Assembly: GCA_021234155.1 (NCBI GenBank)
Contig: JAJEKV010000071.1
Coordinates: 7,047,054 to 7,111,053, forward strand
Length of the DNA: 64,000 nt
DNA from: Isoetes taiwanensis
Lineage: Eukaryota; Streptophyta; Lycopodiopsida; Isoetales; Isoetaceae
Reading direction: 5' to 3'
The notes under the pieces are model-generated. The model made no database searches. It was not told the origin of the DNA and saw nothing but the letters and a program-made list of their open reading frames with translations. This document shows positions 54,354 through 64,000 of this stretch, piece after piece. The translations under genes were made by a program, and so were the position numbers. Within the stretch, counting starts at the first letter, position 1, and every line of letters begins with the position of its first letter.

Positions 54354-54712
54354 AAGAAGTGGTGGCCATAGCCATAACCCAAAGCTTTAACCTGACCTGA
54401 CCGATAACAACTGAAGCCGTATTAGGATTTGGAGTCAGCCGGACATCTTAGCTTCTTTCACAGAGGCCAAGCCACCGCCTTCATCTCTGCCGTACCGATC
54501 TAGGGTAGCAACATAAACGGAACCGGACCGCTCTACTTCAGCTGAACCAAGCCTCTGCTCTGCTCTGATCCATGCCTTGCTCTACTCTAGTCTACACCGA
54601 TGCCCTGCCCTGATCCACATCCAATCCCAATCGTTCAATTAAATCAATCAAATCCTCGCCCTTCGATTTAGGGCTGGGTCCAACACTTACTCAATAACAT
54701 TATAATATAGGA

Positions 54713-55409
54713 TGTACGTTTGCCATGTGCTATTCTGTTTTATGTATAGTACATACAGTACGTTACGTGGGGGAAAAATATAAAGTTCTTTATGTAAATT
54801 TTGCAAATTTGCACTTGAGGTTAGACTTTTTTTAAGAATTTTCTATAAGATCGGTTAGGGAACAAAAGGGCCACTTCTAGAGTGGAACACTGGAACCTCA
54901 GCTTTCTTGAACTATTATTTTAACAGTAAAATGCACTTGCAACAAAGAAACGAAGAAAATGTCACCATAGTTGCCGATCAGTTCTTAGAGCAGTCAAAAA
55001 ATATAAAATGTCATGTGCAGAAATGAAATGGATCGTTACAATGCCTATAAATGAAGGCATCATAACAAAAACACCTAAGATCTGTGATGGCAACATAGCA
55101 CCCAAGATCATCTCTGTCATAATGATTAAAGAATAGGTGGGGTCACAAAATAAATTTGATGCATCTTGGAAGTCTCTGAAAGCTTATTGTCTATGAAAAG
55201 GCCTAGATAAACAAACATTTACGGAAGAACAAACAGGCAGATTAGATGGACAGAGTTCAAATCCAAGGTAGAATATTTGTAGGAGGAGGAAGTTTGAAGT
55301 AACACGGTGCAACTACAACTGAATTTTGACATCTTACATGAACATTATTTCAAGCTGGTGGGATGATAGAGACAACAAAGCAAATATTCAACTTAAACAG
55401 CCCTTCAAT
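54713..55409. other. Unassigned AT-rich sequence
   Basis: No gene, RNA or repeat terminus recognised. It may be 3' flank of the minus-strand exons to the right. Confidence 0.35.
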
Positions 55410-56270
55410 TTAGCATTTTTTGTTGGGCTGACCATTTCCAATGCAATGGTAATGTGAATAAAGATCTGCAGCAAGTTTCATAGCAGTGATTTTGGTATTC
55501 CAACCTTCCCATGCTGTATCATTGACAGCTTCTTGTAGGAAGTGGATTGAGTGATGGTTTGATTAATCTAATTTCACAAAATGAGAAAAATGATTTTGTA
55601 AAATAAACTCACTTTCAGTTCTACAGCTTGTGGCCCTTGAGTAGCAGCAAGGAGTGCTCTATCTTCTTCTGATCCTGCTAGCCAATGCCTAAGCTCGCCT
55701 ACCCTTGGCCTGACTTTCCGCAATTTACATGCAAATAATCCTTGACATAATGCAAATGCCCGATTCCAGTGCTTGAGATCAAAGAACACAAGCCTTTTAC
55801 CAATTCTCTATAGAATACTAGAGTTTGCAGATTAAACTTTTATAGTTCCAAAGCAAAAAAAGCCAGATACAGAATCAGCGACATATAACACTATTATTAG
55901 ACTCCTATTTTGTCATCACCAAATTTATGCATGAATTTACACATTAGATATATCTATCCAGCAATACCGACCATCTTTCCAAACACAACTCAACGCGTCC
56001 AACCCAAAGCATTAAAAACCATTAAATTACAAAGCAAAAATATAGAATGCATGCAAACTGTAATTCCAGAATCAAATCCTTGAGACCTGTTAATCCAAGA
56101 CAAAATACCTGTTTCCTATTACTTACCAGTCAATTGCACCGGGAGTTGTTTCCTCTTTCCAGATTTGGCACCGGAGAATGCAAGAAGGCAATAAAGATTT
56201 CCCCCTTTCCACCGAAAGAATTTTTGCTCAAATTTTGTCACGACCCAATTCCATTTTATTTTTTCCCCTC
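55410..56270 (-). pseudogene. Unidentified minus-strand gene, 3' exons
   Basis: An exon (about 55795-55610) reads GKRLVFFDLKHWNRAFALCQ and continues GLFACKLRKVRPRVGELRHW to QAVELK, ending at a good GTGAGT donor. A downstream segment to 55410 is open. In one frame it reads AVNDTAWEGWNTKITAMKLA through to NKKC and a stop at 55412-55410. In the frame that matches phase 0 it stops early after KLSMIQHGKVGIPKSLL. An upstream segment ending at a GTAAGT donor (56127) may be another exon (FSGAKSGKRKQLPVQLTG), but the phases do not join cleanly. The codon content looks protein-like, yet the phase conflicts suggest decay or a misjudged acceptor. Family not recognised. Confidence 0.35.
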
Positions 56271-57440
56271 TTGACAAGATGAGTTTGTCACGAATGCACC
56301 AACTCTCATGCGTGACAAAATATTTTGTTCTTTCAATGGTCTATGAAGCTATTTAGACAAGCACTCAATTTTTAATAATCATGAACTAGTAAGATGACTT
56401 GTACGTCATAGAACTCACCATTCATTATAGTCCACTTAGTAGGAACATCATAAGCTAACCACAATTTCAATTTCACCGCAAGCCATCCAACACCCTGGTC
56501 ATTATAAGTTTTATCTTATAGTCCTCTCTTTCAATTAAATCCAACCCTTGTGAAAGAAGTAGCCATTGTTTACATTTTCTTTTCTTTTCATTTTTCCTAT
56601 AGTATCTAATAAAATATTATTCCTCAAAAGGGACCAATTCGAAAAAAATATCTCAAAAATGAAGGTTACTCCCAGGCTCTAGAGCTAGTACTTCATAGTT
56701 AATGATCCGGTTTGTTCGTGGAATAAATGGTTATTGTAGAAGTATCAATATGAATTCTACTTGAATCAATAGAATGCATATGTTGTCTAGACCAAGCATG
56801 ATGACCCATGTAATCGACAATATGTGTTTAAAAGTGTATGAAGCAAGGGGGCTCATATAGCTATAGCCATTACAAGTGAACCCCCTCTTTCCCCTTAAAC
56901 CATATGTATACTCATATCTAGGGGCTCATATAGTTGTAGCCATTACAAAGTGGAAGGCCCCCACACAAAAAAAACCCTCCGGGCCATGCATGTGGATGTT
57001 CGTTTCTTCCTTTTTGGGCATTTCGAGGGTCGCAAGCTACTATTTGAATGGTATCACTACAACCCCAACATTTGGTCCACGACCGAAAACAACAAGTGAA
57101 AACAAAATACGGATTGTTTTTTTTTGAAGATTTGGAAAAAACCTATAACGTAGTTATCGCAATCCTATAATCGCTCAATCTCAACCATTGATTATGTGAA
57201 TATTCCATGTCATATTCCCAATGCACAAAATGTGGGCGTCCCTTGCAAGTCAAGATGGAGTCACCCCAATTTCCACATCATCCTAAGGTGCACTACAACG
57301 TATTCCATCCAAGTCAACCAAGTACATACACGCAGAAGAAAAAGAAGCAAACACACCGATTTCAATAACACATCTCAATAACAAGCATGAAGAGGCGATT
57401 GTCACTACTCCATCAAAACAGAAAATATGACAAAAAGTTA
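56271..57440. other. Unassigned AT-rich sequence
   Basis: A block GGGGCTCATATAG...TAGCCATTACAA is repeated at about 56848 and 56921, a short direct duplication. An 83-codon plus-strand frame (56876-57127) crosses the second copy and has no motifs. Confidence 0.35.
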
Positions 57441-57560
57441 ATAACATGCATGAAGAGGAAGCATGGGGATTTGAACCCCCGCCCAAAAGGCGCTTCTAGA
57501 AAACCTCAAGATGAAAACCTTAAGACATGACTGTTGAAGCCAAATAGAAACACACTCAGT
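57440..57560 (-). other. tRNA-like T-arm sequence, possible SINE head
   Basis: On the minus strand GGCGGGGGTTCAAATCCCCA contains a Pol III B box (GGTTCAAATCC) within a pairing T-arm (GGGG/CCCC). An A box is not clearly recognisable upstream. It may be a degenerate tRNA or a tRNA-derived SINE. Confidence 0.25.
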
Positions 57561-58254
57561 AAGCGGTGAAGGAAGACGGCTCTAGAAAAAAGGGCTTAAT
57601 GAGCAAGCGGATCGATTGAAGTTTTGGTTATGGCGGGAACTCCCACTACCACACAAAAGCCATACTCCAGAACTTGTTGCACCTATACCTCTGCAAAAAC
57701 CAAAATGAGAATGCTTGTGAAGAAAGAAACACACACCAAGACGAAGATGCTTTTTGGGTGTGCCACAGTCGGATTTTGCATGAGTAACGCCCTGCGCTCC
57801 CCGAACCCTCCGGATTAACCGCGACATTAACCCCTATCGATTAACTCATTGAATCACGCCGCCGCCGGATTAACTACCGCCATATTAATGTGGCTTATGG
57901 TCCCTGACCTCTGCCATCGCCAAGCAGCCGCCCATCTGCCAAATAAACCCTCCCATTGCCAAGGAGCTGCCCATCGGAAGAACTTTGCCATGCCATGTCA
58001 GTATGCGAACCGCCTGCTTTGCTCCATCGCCTCCACGCGCCCACGAAGCCATCGCCATAACAGCACTTCTAAAAATGAGAATACTTCGACCTAACCCAAT
58101 CGACCACTGGAATCACAAAACCCATTCACTGACGTCGGCATTGTAACAATTTGGCCTACGAATACATCCCAAAACCTTATAAAATCTTAAGTTATTCCAT
58201 GCACAAACAACAATTGCAGAACTTAATGGAGGTGTGGTTTTTCAAGAATATGCT
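57561..58254. other. Unassigned, GC-richer sequence
   Basis: Plus-strand frames at 57624-57818 and 57849-58094 have no recognisable domain. The 57790-58060 stretch is relatively GC-rich with CCGCCGCCGG and repeated GCCATCGCC-like words. Confidence 0.3.
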
Positions 58255-58450
58255 GTAGTTTTGCTTAGGGAGCCGTAGCTTTTTTTTTTTTTAAGAATGT
58301 GTGGTTTCTTAAGAAGGTGTAGTTTCTTTTTTAAGGAAGTGTTGTTTTCTCAGGCGGTATGGTTTTTTGAAGGGATATTGTTTTTTAACGTGGTGTTTTT
58401 TAAGGTATTGTTTTTTTGAGGTGTAGTTTTTTATGGTTTTCTAAAAAACC
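58255..58450 (+). repeat. T-rich degenerate minisatellite
   Basis: Repeated words of the type GTGTGGTTTCTTAAGAAG, GTGTAGTTTCTTTTTTAAG and GTGTTGTTTTCTCAGG recur about every 20 bp with length variation in the T runs. Confidence 0.6.
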
Positions 58451-58671
58451 ATATATGACCAAGTTGTCCAAAGGCCATTACTTCCACAGAATGGCGGCAT
58501 AAAAGAGATGTATGCATGCTTGACACACTCACTAGCATTTGACTTCATACATGTGTGTGAGCTTGTGGAGCATGAAACTTGAAGACATCCATCACTTGGC
58601 AACTTGTAGAAGATACATTGATACATTGATAGACATTGGTTTGTCATCACATAGGCATTTCTTGAAGGACT

Positions 58672-59745
58672 CAAACATGCCACACCCACTCTAACATGCC
58701 ACGTGGGCTCCAACATGCCACCTAGGCTCCAACATGCCAAGGTGGCTCAAACATACCAACGTGGCTCAAATATGCCACGTGGGCTCCAACATGCCACGCC
58801 GGCTCCAACATGCCGCCGGCTCCAACATGCCACATCGGCTCCAACATGCCACCTAGGCTCCAACATGCTAAGGTGGCTCAAACATGTCACCTAGGCTCCA
58901 ACAAGCCAAGGTGGCTCACAACATGCCACCTACGCTCCAACAAGCCAAGGTGGCTCACACATGCCACCTAGGCTCCAACATGCCAAGGTGGCTCAAATGT
59001 GCCATGCAGGCTCCAACATGCCACCTAGACTCAAACATGCCAAGGTGGCTCAAACATGTCATGCGGGCTCCAACATGCCACCTAGGCTCCAACATGCCAA
59101 GGTGGCAAAAACATGCCAAGGTGGCTCAAACATGCCACGCGTGCGCCCAACATGCCACCTAGGCTCCAACACACCAAGGTGGCTCATACGTGCTACTAGT
59201 TTCCAACATTCCAAGGTGGCTTAGACATGCCACGTGGGCTCCAACATGCCAAGGTGGCTCAAACATGGCACCTAGGCTCCAACATGCCACCTAGGCTCAA
59301 ACATGCCAAGGTAGCTCAAACATGCCATGCGGGGTTTCAACATGCCTAGGCTCCAACATGCCACTTAGGCTCCAACATGCTAAGGTGGCTCAAACGTGCC
59401 ACATAGGCTCTAAGCCACCTAGGTTCAAACACGCCAAGGTGGTCCAAATATGCCAAAGTGGCCACGTGGGATCCAACATGCCACCTAGACTCAAACATGC
59501 CGAGGTTGCTCAAACATGCCATGCAGGCTCTAACATGTTACCTAGGCTCCAACATGCCAAGGTGGCTCAAAAACCATGTGGGCTCCAACATGTCACCTAG
59601 GCTCCAACATGCCACCTAGACTCAAACATGACAAGGTGGCTCAAACATGCCACCTAGGCTCCAACATGCCAAGGTGGCTCAAACATGGCACGCAGGCTCT
59701 ATGGCCACCTAGGCTCCAACATGCCCATGTGGCTTAAACTCGAAA
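58672..59745 (+). repeat. 19-bp-period minisatellite with alternating subunits
   Basis: Roughly 55 units of 19 bp share the AACATGCCA core. Three main types alternate: AACATGCCACCTAGGCTCC, AACATGCCAAGGTGGCTCA and AACATGCCACGTGGGCTCC. Because 3 x 19 = 57, all frames read a 19-residue repeat (for example LGSNMPRWLKH), which explains open frames of about 90 codons here. These are not treated as genes. The higher-order alternation of the CCTAGG and AAGGTGG types gives a dominant ~38 bp pair. Confidence 0.9.
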
Positions 59746-60344
59746 TGCCAAAAGGAGGCCAGACAGCCAACTTGCTATGTCATTTGCTGCAGAATGTTGA
59801 GGCAATGAGAAATGGTGATTCACAAGGCAAGATATCATTATTAAGTTAAGGAAATCTGAGCAAGTATCTCTGGGATGAATGCATGGAAAGAAGGGCGATA
59901 AGTGTAGTGGGATCCATGCTTTAAAAGACCAGACTAATGCCTTGCAACGGACAGATAATAGATAATGAAAAATGTGTATCATAAACATAAAAAAGAACGA
60001 AAGACGAAACTCTAACCCGCATTTTGTCGGTTTTGAAATTCGAAAGCGATGAGAAAAGTTTTACTCTGCACCAACGAGGCAATCGGAATGGGAAAATTCT
60101 TCCGCTTTGGCTGAATCAAATATCAAGAGCCTAAATCAAAGCCAACGGAAGGATTTCTACTCCGTTCGACAGCAAACAATGAAGAAATAACTCCCCTTTT
60201 CTAATTTCCTAAGTTCTTGAATCCAGAATGGATATCGAACGGCAAAAGGTAAGACCCTAAAAAGTCATTTTGTCCTTGCAATGTTATGGTATGCTACAAT
60301 TACGGCTTAGTAAACAAGAACAAATTGGGTACGGAGACACGAAG
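59746..60344. other. Unassigned sequence between minisatellite and copia element
   Basis: No recognisable gene. It may include the 5' part of the copia element, but no primer-binding site, Gag or protease motif was found. Confidence 0.3.
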
Positions 60345-63049
60345 AATTGAAACTTTGCTCGATGGGAAGAGGAAGTTATTTCACGATTTTCTCCATCTTC
60401 GTGCCATTTTTAGCCAATTTACTAATTTCCTTAGGCTGTAACGGGCCCATGGTAGACCGCTTGAGTATTCGAATCTTGAATGTGCCTGTGGGGCGTTCCC
60501 GAGACACCGGAATGTCCGAGGGATATCAGGAAAAAGGTATTTTATTATCTTTATTGATGACTTTAGTAGAAAGACTACATGCATGTGTCTTAGAACTAAA
60601 GATCAAGCCTTTGAGGCTTATAAGTCGCTTGGTCGCGTATGCATTGGAAACAGGAGAAAAGTGAAATATATTCGATCTGACCGTGGTGGAGAGTTTATGT
60701 CAACTGAGTTTATCAGATTTTATAAGGTAAGGGGAATTAAAAGGCAGTCTATATGTAGTCATTCACCACAAACTAATGGAATTGCTGAAAGGAAAAACAG
60801 AACAATCTTGAATGTTGTTAGAGCCATGATAAAGCACACAGGGCTGCCCAATTATTTATGGGAGGAAGCTGTCTTGACTGCAGTGGAAGTTCAAAATATG
60901 TTGCCAAGCAAAGGCTCAATGGAATGACACCACATGAGCTATGGTCAGGGGTTAAACCAAACTCTGAGAAGTTAAGGGCTTTTGGTTGTTTGAGCTTTGG
61001 TCATGTGCCAAAGCAACAAAGATTTAAATTGGATGATCGAGCTAGAATAGCCTTCCTAGTAGGATATGATAAAGAGTCCAAAGTCTATAGGTTATTTGAT
61101 CCATAAAGGAAGAAAATTTTAATTAGCAGAGATGTCATCTTTGACGAATCTCTATGTTATAAGAATATTGAGTTCTCTTCTACTAAATCTAAAGAAAGAG
61201 AGGCTCAGAAGTTGCCTCAGCTCCAAGATGCTAGCATTATTGATGATGATGAAAAAGATGCCACTAAGGTTGACACTCAGCAGGTTGCAGATGGATCAGA
61301 TGATTCGCTTTATATCGGCCGACAAAGGAGCAAAACTCAACAAAAGGTCGGCAGAGAACAAACCGCACGCATTCTACAACAAGAGGCCAATGTAGACCGA
61401 GATTTTTGGGAGAGATATCATGTAGAAGAAAAAAGGTTGCAGAGTGAAGTAGCGGATATAAATCTTGTTGAGATCCTTGCCCTATTGGATACTGAAGTGC
61501 CTAAGTCATATAAGGAGGCTATAAATGCTGCTGATGGAGAAAAATGGAAAATTGCTATGAATGATGAGGTAGATGCTTTTAAAAGAACAGGGACATATGA
61601 GCTTGTAGATTTGCCAAAAGGCAGACATGCAGTGGGATGCAAATGGATATTTAAGATAAAACAAGGTGCTCAATCAAACTCAATAAAGCATAAGGCTCGA
61701 TTAGTAGCCCAGGGATACACACAAAGGAAGGGAATTGACTATGAGGAAATTTTTTCTCCCATAGTCAAAATGGCAAGTATCGTGGATGTTATTGGTCGCA
61801 TCAGAAAGCAAATGCAAAAAAATTGAAGTACATCATATGGATGTATCCACCGCTTTTTAAATGTGACTTAGAAGAAGACATATTTATGATGCAACCTCCT
61901 GGTTTTGAGCAAGGGAAGGCCAAAGTGTGGAAGCTTAAGAAAGCTGTCTATGGGCTAAAGCAGTCACCAAGACAATGGTACATGTGCATGGATTCATATT
62001 TGAGAGAACAAGGTTTTTTGAAACTGAAAGATGATGGTAATATTTATTTGTTCTAGAGATGGAAATGAAGTTTGCTATATTGCATTATATGGATGACAAT
62101 GTCATGATTAGTAGCGCCTTGGTGTGCTACAAAAGTGCAAAAACATTCTAAAAAATCGGTTTAAGATGACTGACTTAGGAGAACTCAAGAAGTTCTTAGG
62201 TATTGAGGTTTCCAAAGATCGAAACAAACAGATTCTAACCTTGACTCGTGGTCAATATTGCAGGCATGCTCAAACGGCTTAACATGGAAGATTGTGGGTA
62301 AAGTTAAAACTCCCATGGTTACCGGTAACAAACTCCGTTTTCCAATATAGGTGATCGTAATTATAATGAGAAGCTTCCAATTGGAAAAAGTTCCATATCA
62401 AGAATTAGTTGGTTGTTTGTTATATTTATCTAATTAAAATTGACCCTGAGTATTTTTCGTAGTTAACATCTTGAGTGTGTACGGGCCTTTTGAAAGGAAC
62501 ACTGGCATGCGCTTCTAAGAGAGTTCTTAGATATTTGAAGGGAACTGTGGATTTTGGCATTCGCTAACCATAACATGGAGCCATTGTCTTCATCGTGATT
62601 CCCACCGGGTGGGAGACCTCGATGAGAGAAAATCTACTTCGTGAATTATTTTGCATGCCAGGTGGAGGGCCTATTCTTGGAAATGCAAGAAGCAAAATAT
62701 AGCCCTTCCTCTTAGCGCGTAATATGCGTACTACAACCCTGTCGCAGAAGGAAATAGTATGGAGTGAAAGGTTGTTGAAAGAAGTAGGAATGGAACAAAG
62801 AAAACCTCTACAGCTATTTTCAAATAGTTCAAAAAAGATAGAACCGACTAGAAATCCCATACAACATGAAAGAAGCTGGAGATGCATTTCATAAGGGATC
62901 TGGTAAGTAAAAAAATTATTGAAGTACAATATGTGCAGACTGAGTTGCAGTTGGCAGATATTCTGACTAAGGCATTGACAGAGCTAAGATTTAATAAGCT
63001 GAGACAAATGATTAGCTGCAAAGAAAATAACATGAAGGGAAAGTGTTAG
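60345..63049 (+). pseudogene. 5'-truncated Ty1/copia pol (integrase, reverse transcriptase, RNase H), frameshifted
   Basis: The integrase core shows FIDDFSRK (D at about 60556-60561), SDRGGEF (D at 60679) and NGIAERKNR (E at 60787). The 35 residues between the last two give a D,D-35-E catalytic triad, followed by PHELWSGVKP and AFGCLSFGHVP. Reverse transcriptase follows with GCKWIFKIK (about 61637), KARLVAQGYTQRKGIDYEE (61690-61746), FSPIVKM, EEDIFMMQPPGFE, VYGLKQSPRQWY (about 61945-61980) and a YMDD box at 62086-62097. The RNase H/C-terminal region has RYLKGT (about 62530) and QLADILTKAL (62950-62980). Frame changes near 60915, 61106, 61826 and after 62056 make it non-functional. Gag, protease and 5' LTR are missing. 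Confidence 0.9.
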
Positions 63050-63340
63050 ACAGTGTCGTGTTATTTATGAAGTGTAGACTTGAAGTATAGTATTTACAGG
63101 GTATACAGGTTAAGAGAAGCTAGTCACTAAGGTTTTCAAGGCCAACAATAATGATACCAAGGGAAAGAATGATCATGAGTTAACCTTTGCAATGATCTTG
63201 AAGGATATGGTTAAAGGTTAACTTGGTGACATTTAACAAGGGTTAGCATTATTATTATCGTAACATATATAAATGCTATACTTTCGGCGTTGAGGCATCC
63301 ATCTCGACCGTAGATAAAATAAAAACATATCTCTACCGTC
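63044..63340 (+). mobile_element. Downstream LTR of the copia element (3' end uncertain)
   Basis: It starts TGTTAGACAGTGTCGTG directly after a polypurine primer-like GAAGGGAAAG (63034-63043), overlapping the end of pol, as is usual in copia elements. A TATA-like CATATATAAATGC at about 63263-63276 could be its promoter. The end (expected ...CA) was not identified because the upstream LTR is absent for comparison. Confidence 0.6.
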
Positions 63341-63396
63341 CGTATTTTAGAGAAGGTACCTCCTTGACGTCGTTCAATACCTGCGACCTGTTTGAC

Positions 63397-63788
63397 ATGC
63401 GCGGATCCTCTTCTCGTTCTTCAGCTCCTCCTCTTTATCTACTTTGCCAAGTTATTTTGGGTTGGATTTGCTGCCATAGCCAATCAGCGATGGTCTTGCA
63501 GGTGGAAACAGATAGTCTATCGGATATGGAGCGCCTCCATTCTTGCAAGGTAAAGCAGTTCTTCTATTCTTTATTTCTGGTATAAACGAGGAGAAAGAGG
63601 AGTTAAAGAACTTACGGTTGAAGGACTTGCCTAGTTACTCACCATTGAGTGGATTGTTTGAATATTGATCTGTCTATGTCGAAAAGGTTTAAACTTAAAT
63701 TATATATGTGTTGTTCAAGGCCTTTGCTCTGCCAGAAGTGTCTGATGATACAGCTTCCCTAAGCATGGGAAATGTTATCATGGATCAG
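63397..63788 (+). CDS. Unidentified gene, first exons (partial)
   Basis: An ATG at 63397 opens MRGSSSRSSAPPLYLLCQVI and continues through MVLQVETDSLSDMERLHSCK to 63549, where a GTAAAG donor follows. An acceptor TTGTTCAAG at 63711-63719 starts a 69 nt exon (63720-63788) reading AFALPEVSDDTASLSMGNVI plus MDQ, ending at a GTGCTTG donor. Both junctions are phase 0. The N-terminal stretch is Ser-rich then hydrophobic (LYLLCQVILGWICC), which could be a transit or signal segment if that ATG is used. The later ATG at about 63490 (MVLQVETD) is an alternative start. It lies just after the copia LTR. The family is not recognised and the gene probably continues beyond the window. Confidence 0.4.
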
Positions 63789-64000
63789 GTGCTTGCTAGA
63801 TTAATGCAGGGTTTAGAACTTGCATGTCATGATTTGAATAGTGTTAAGATCACAAATACATGGTGAACTTGAAAGCAATGCAGAACTTCTAAGGTAATGC
63901 CAGGCTAGTGGATTTTTTTCAGGTGAGGTACCTATCATATGTTACTGCATCTGCAAAACAGGAATGGTTGGGGAATATCGTCAACATATCATTCTAATCA
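63789..64000. other. Likely intron/exon continuation of the plus-strand gene
   Basis: Sequence after the GTGCTTG donor includes an acceptor-like TTAATGCAG (about 63809) and open sequence, then TTTTTTTCAG at about 63923. Exon assignment here is not secure. Confidence 0.25.

Larger units (their letters stand above)
50193..54712 (-). mobile_element. Large gene-fragment-carrying Helitron (minus strand)
   Basis: On the minus strand it starts at 54712 with TCCTATATTATAATGTTATT, then GGACCCAGCCCTAAAT, similar to the head at 21853 with its GCCCTAAAA. The minus-strand 3' end shows CTTATGCCCAAAG, the hairpin GCCAAAG-ATT-CTTTGGC as read on the plus strand (50204-50220), then CATCAAGTA and TTAG at 50196-50193, followed by T. 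TTAG rather than CTRR also occurs at 33717. Length is about 4.5 kb. The interior holds exon-like segments on the minus strand and several local duplications, with no purine tract. The pairing of these two ends is inferred from orientation and family resemblance. Confidence 0.5.

Noticed and set aside
57283-57486. Minus-strand 67-codon frame as a small protein gene
   Set aside because: It overlaps the tRNA-like T-arm sequence and has no supporting context.
58703-59600. Repeat protein with a 19-residue unit
   Set aside because: The 19 bp minisatellite makes all frames repeat every 19 residues; frames break often and no start, splice or domain evidence exists.
58672-59745. CRISPR-like array
   Set aside because: The units are contiguous 19 bp tandem repeats without unique spacers, in a eukaryotic context with no cas genes.
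60347-60664. 105-codon plus-strand frame at the 5' side of the copia element as a separate gene
   Set aside because: It is out of frame with the integrase, whose conserved FIDDFSRK and SDRGGEF motifs are read in another frame over the same bases.

Overview
This window looks like repeat-dense nuclear DNA of a land plant. The evidence is a decayed Ty1/copia polyprotein, a Helitron family with plant-type termini, tRNA-Ser(AGA) and tRNA-Gly(GCC) sequences close to the plant consensus, and GT-AG exon fragments in AT-rich DNA. I cannot name the species; a large, repeat-rich genome is an inference. No complete single-copy gene is convincing. Most long open frames are artefacts of polypurine/polypyrimidine DNA.

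The dominant structure is a non-autonomous Helitron family. Members start TC (usually TCTTATATTATAAAG or TCCTATATTATAATG), carry a conserved head of about 130 bp, and end with a short hairpin followed by about 10-12 nt and CTAG, CTAA or TTAG. In most copies the interior is 1-2 kb of almost pure A/G, always purine on the element's sense strand. Copies or remnants lie at 771-1348(-), 15609-17890, 19520-21313(-), 27096-29209, 32279-33717, 34548-36798, 38216-40527, 40723-42240, 44219-45903 and 48605-49837. Two others, 21853-24319 (or to 25094) and 50193-54712(-), carry exon-like gene fragments instead.

From 33718 to about 48604 runs a tandem array of about eight copies of a ~0.8 kb unit. Each unit holds a tRNA-Ser(AGA)-like sequence and, about 412 nt downstream on the same strand, a tRNA-Gly(GCC)-like sequence. 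Only the Ser copy at 36961-37042 looks fully intact. Helitrons sit at the same unit junction (TTGA|TAATG) several times, and the uninterrupted junction at 37573-37597 is an internal empty site. The order is H-U1-H-U2-U3-H-U4-U5-H-U6-U7-U8-H, which suggests a composite of Helitron plus tRNA units was amplified. Several units (37.9-38.2, 43.5-44.2 and 45-48 kb) look like mosaics of unit sequence and purine tract. That may be a consensus artefact or real conversion.

The left part (1-15.6 kb) holds a decayed copia reverse transcriptase, an ~870 bp tandem duplication with a TATA-like element, a DIRS-like reverse transcriptase remnant (minus, ~9.87-10.19 kb), and much unidentified DNA. The right part (54.7-64 kb) holds exon-like fragments on the minus strand at 55.4-56.3 kb, two minisatellites (58.26-58.45 and 58.67-59.75 kb, the latter with a 19 bp period), a 5'-truncated copia pol with frameshifts plus its downstream LTR (60.35-63.3 kb), and the start of an unidentified plus-strand gene with in-phase exons at 63.40-63.79 kb.
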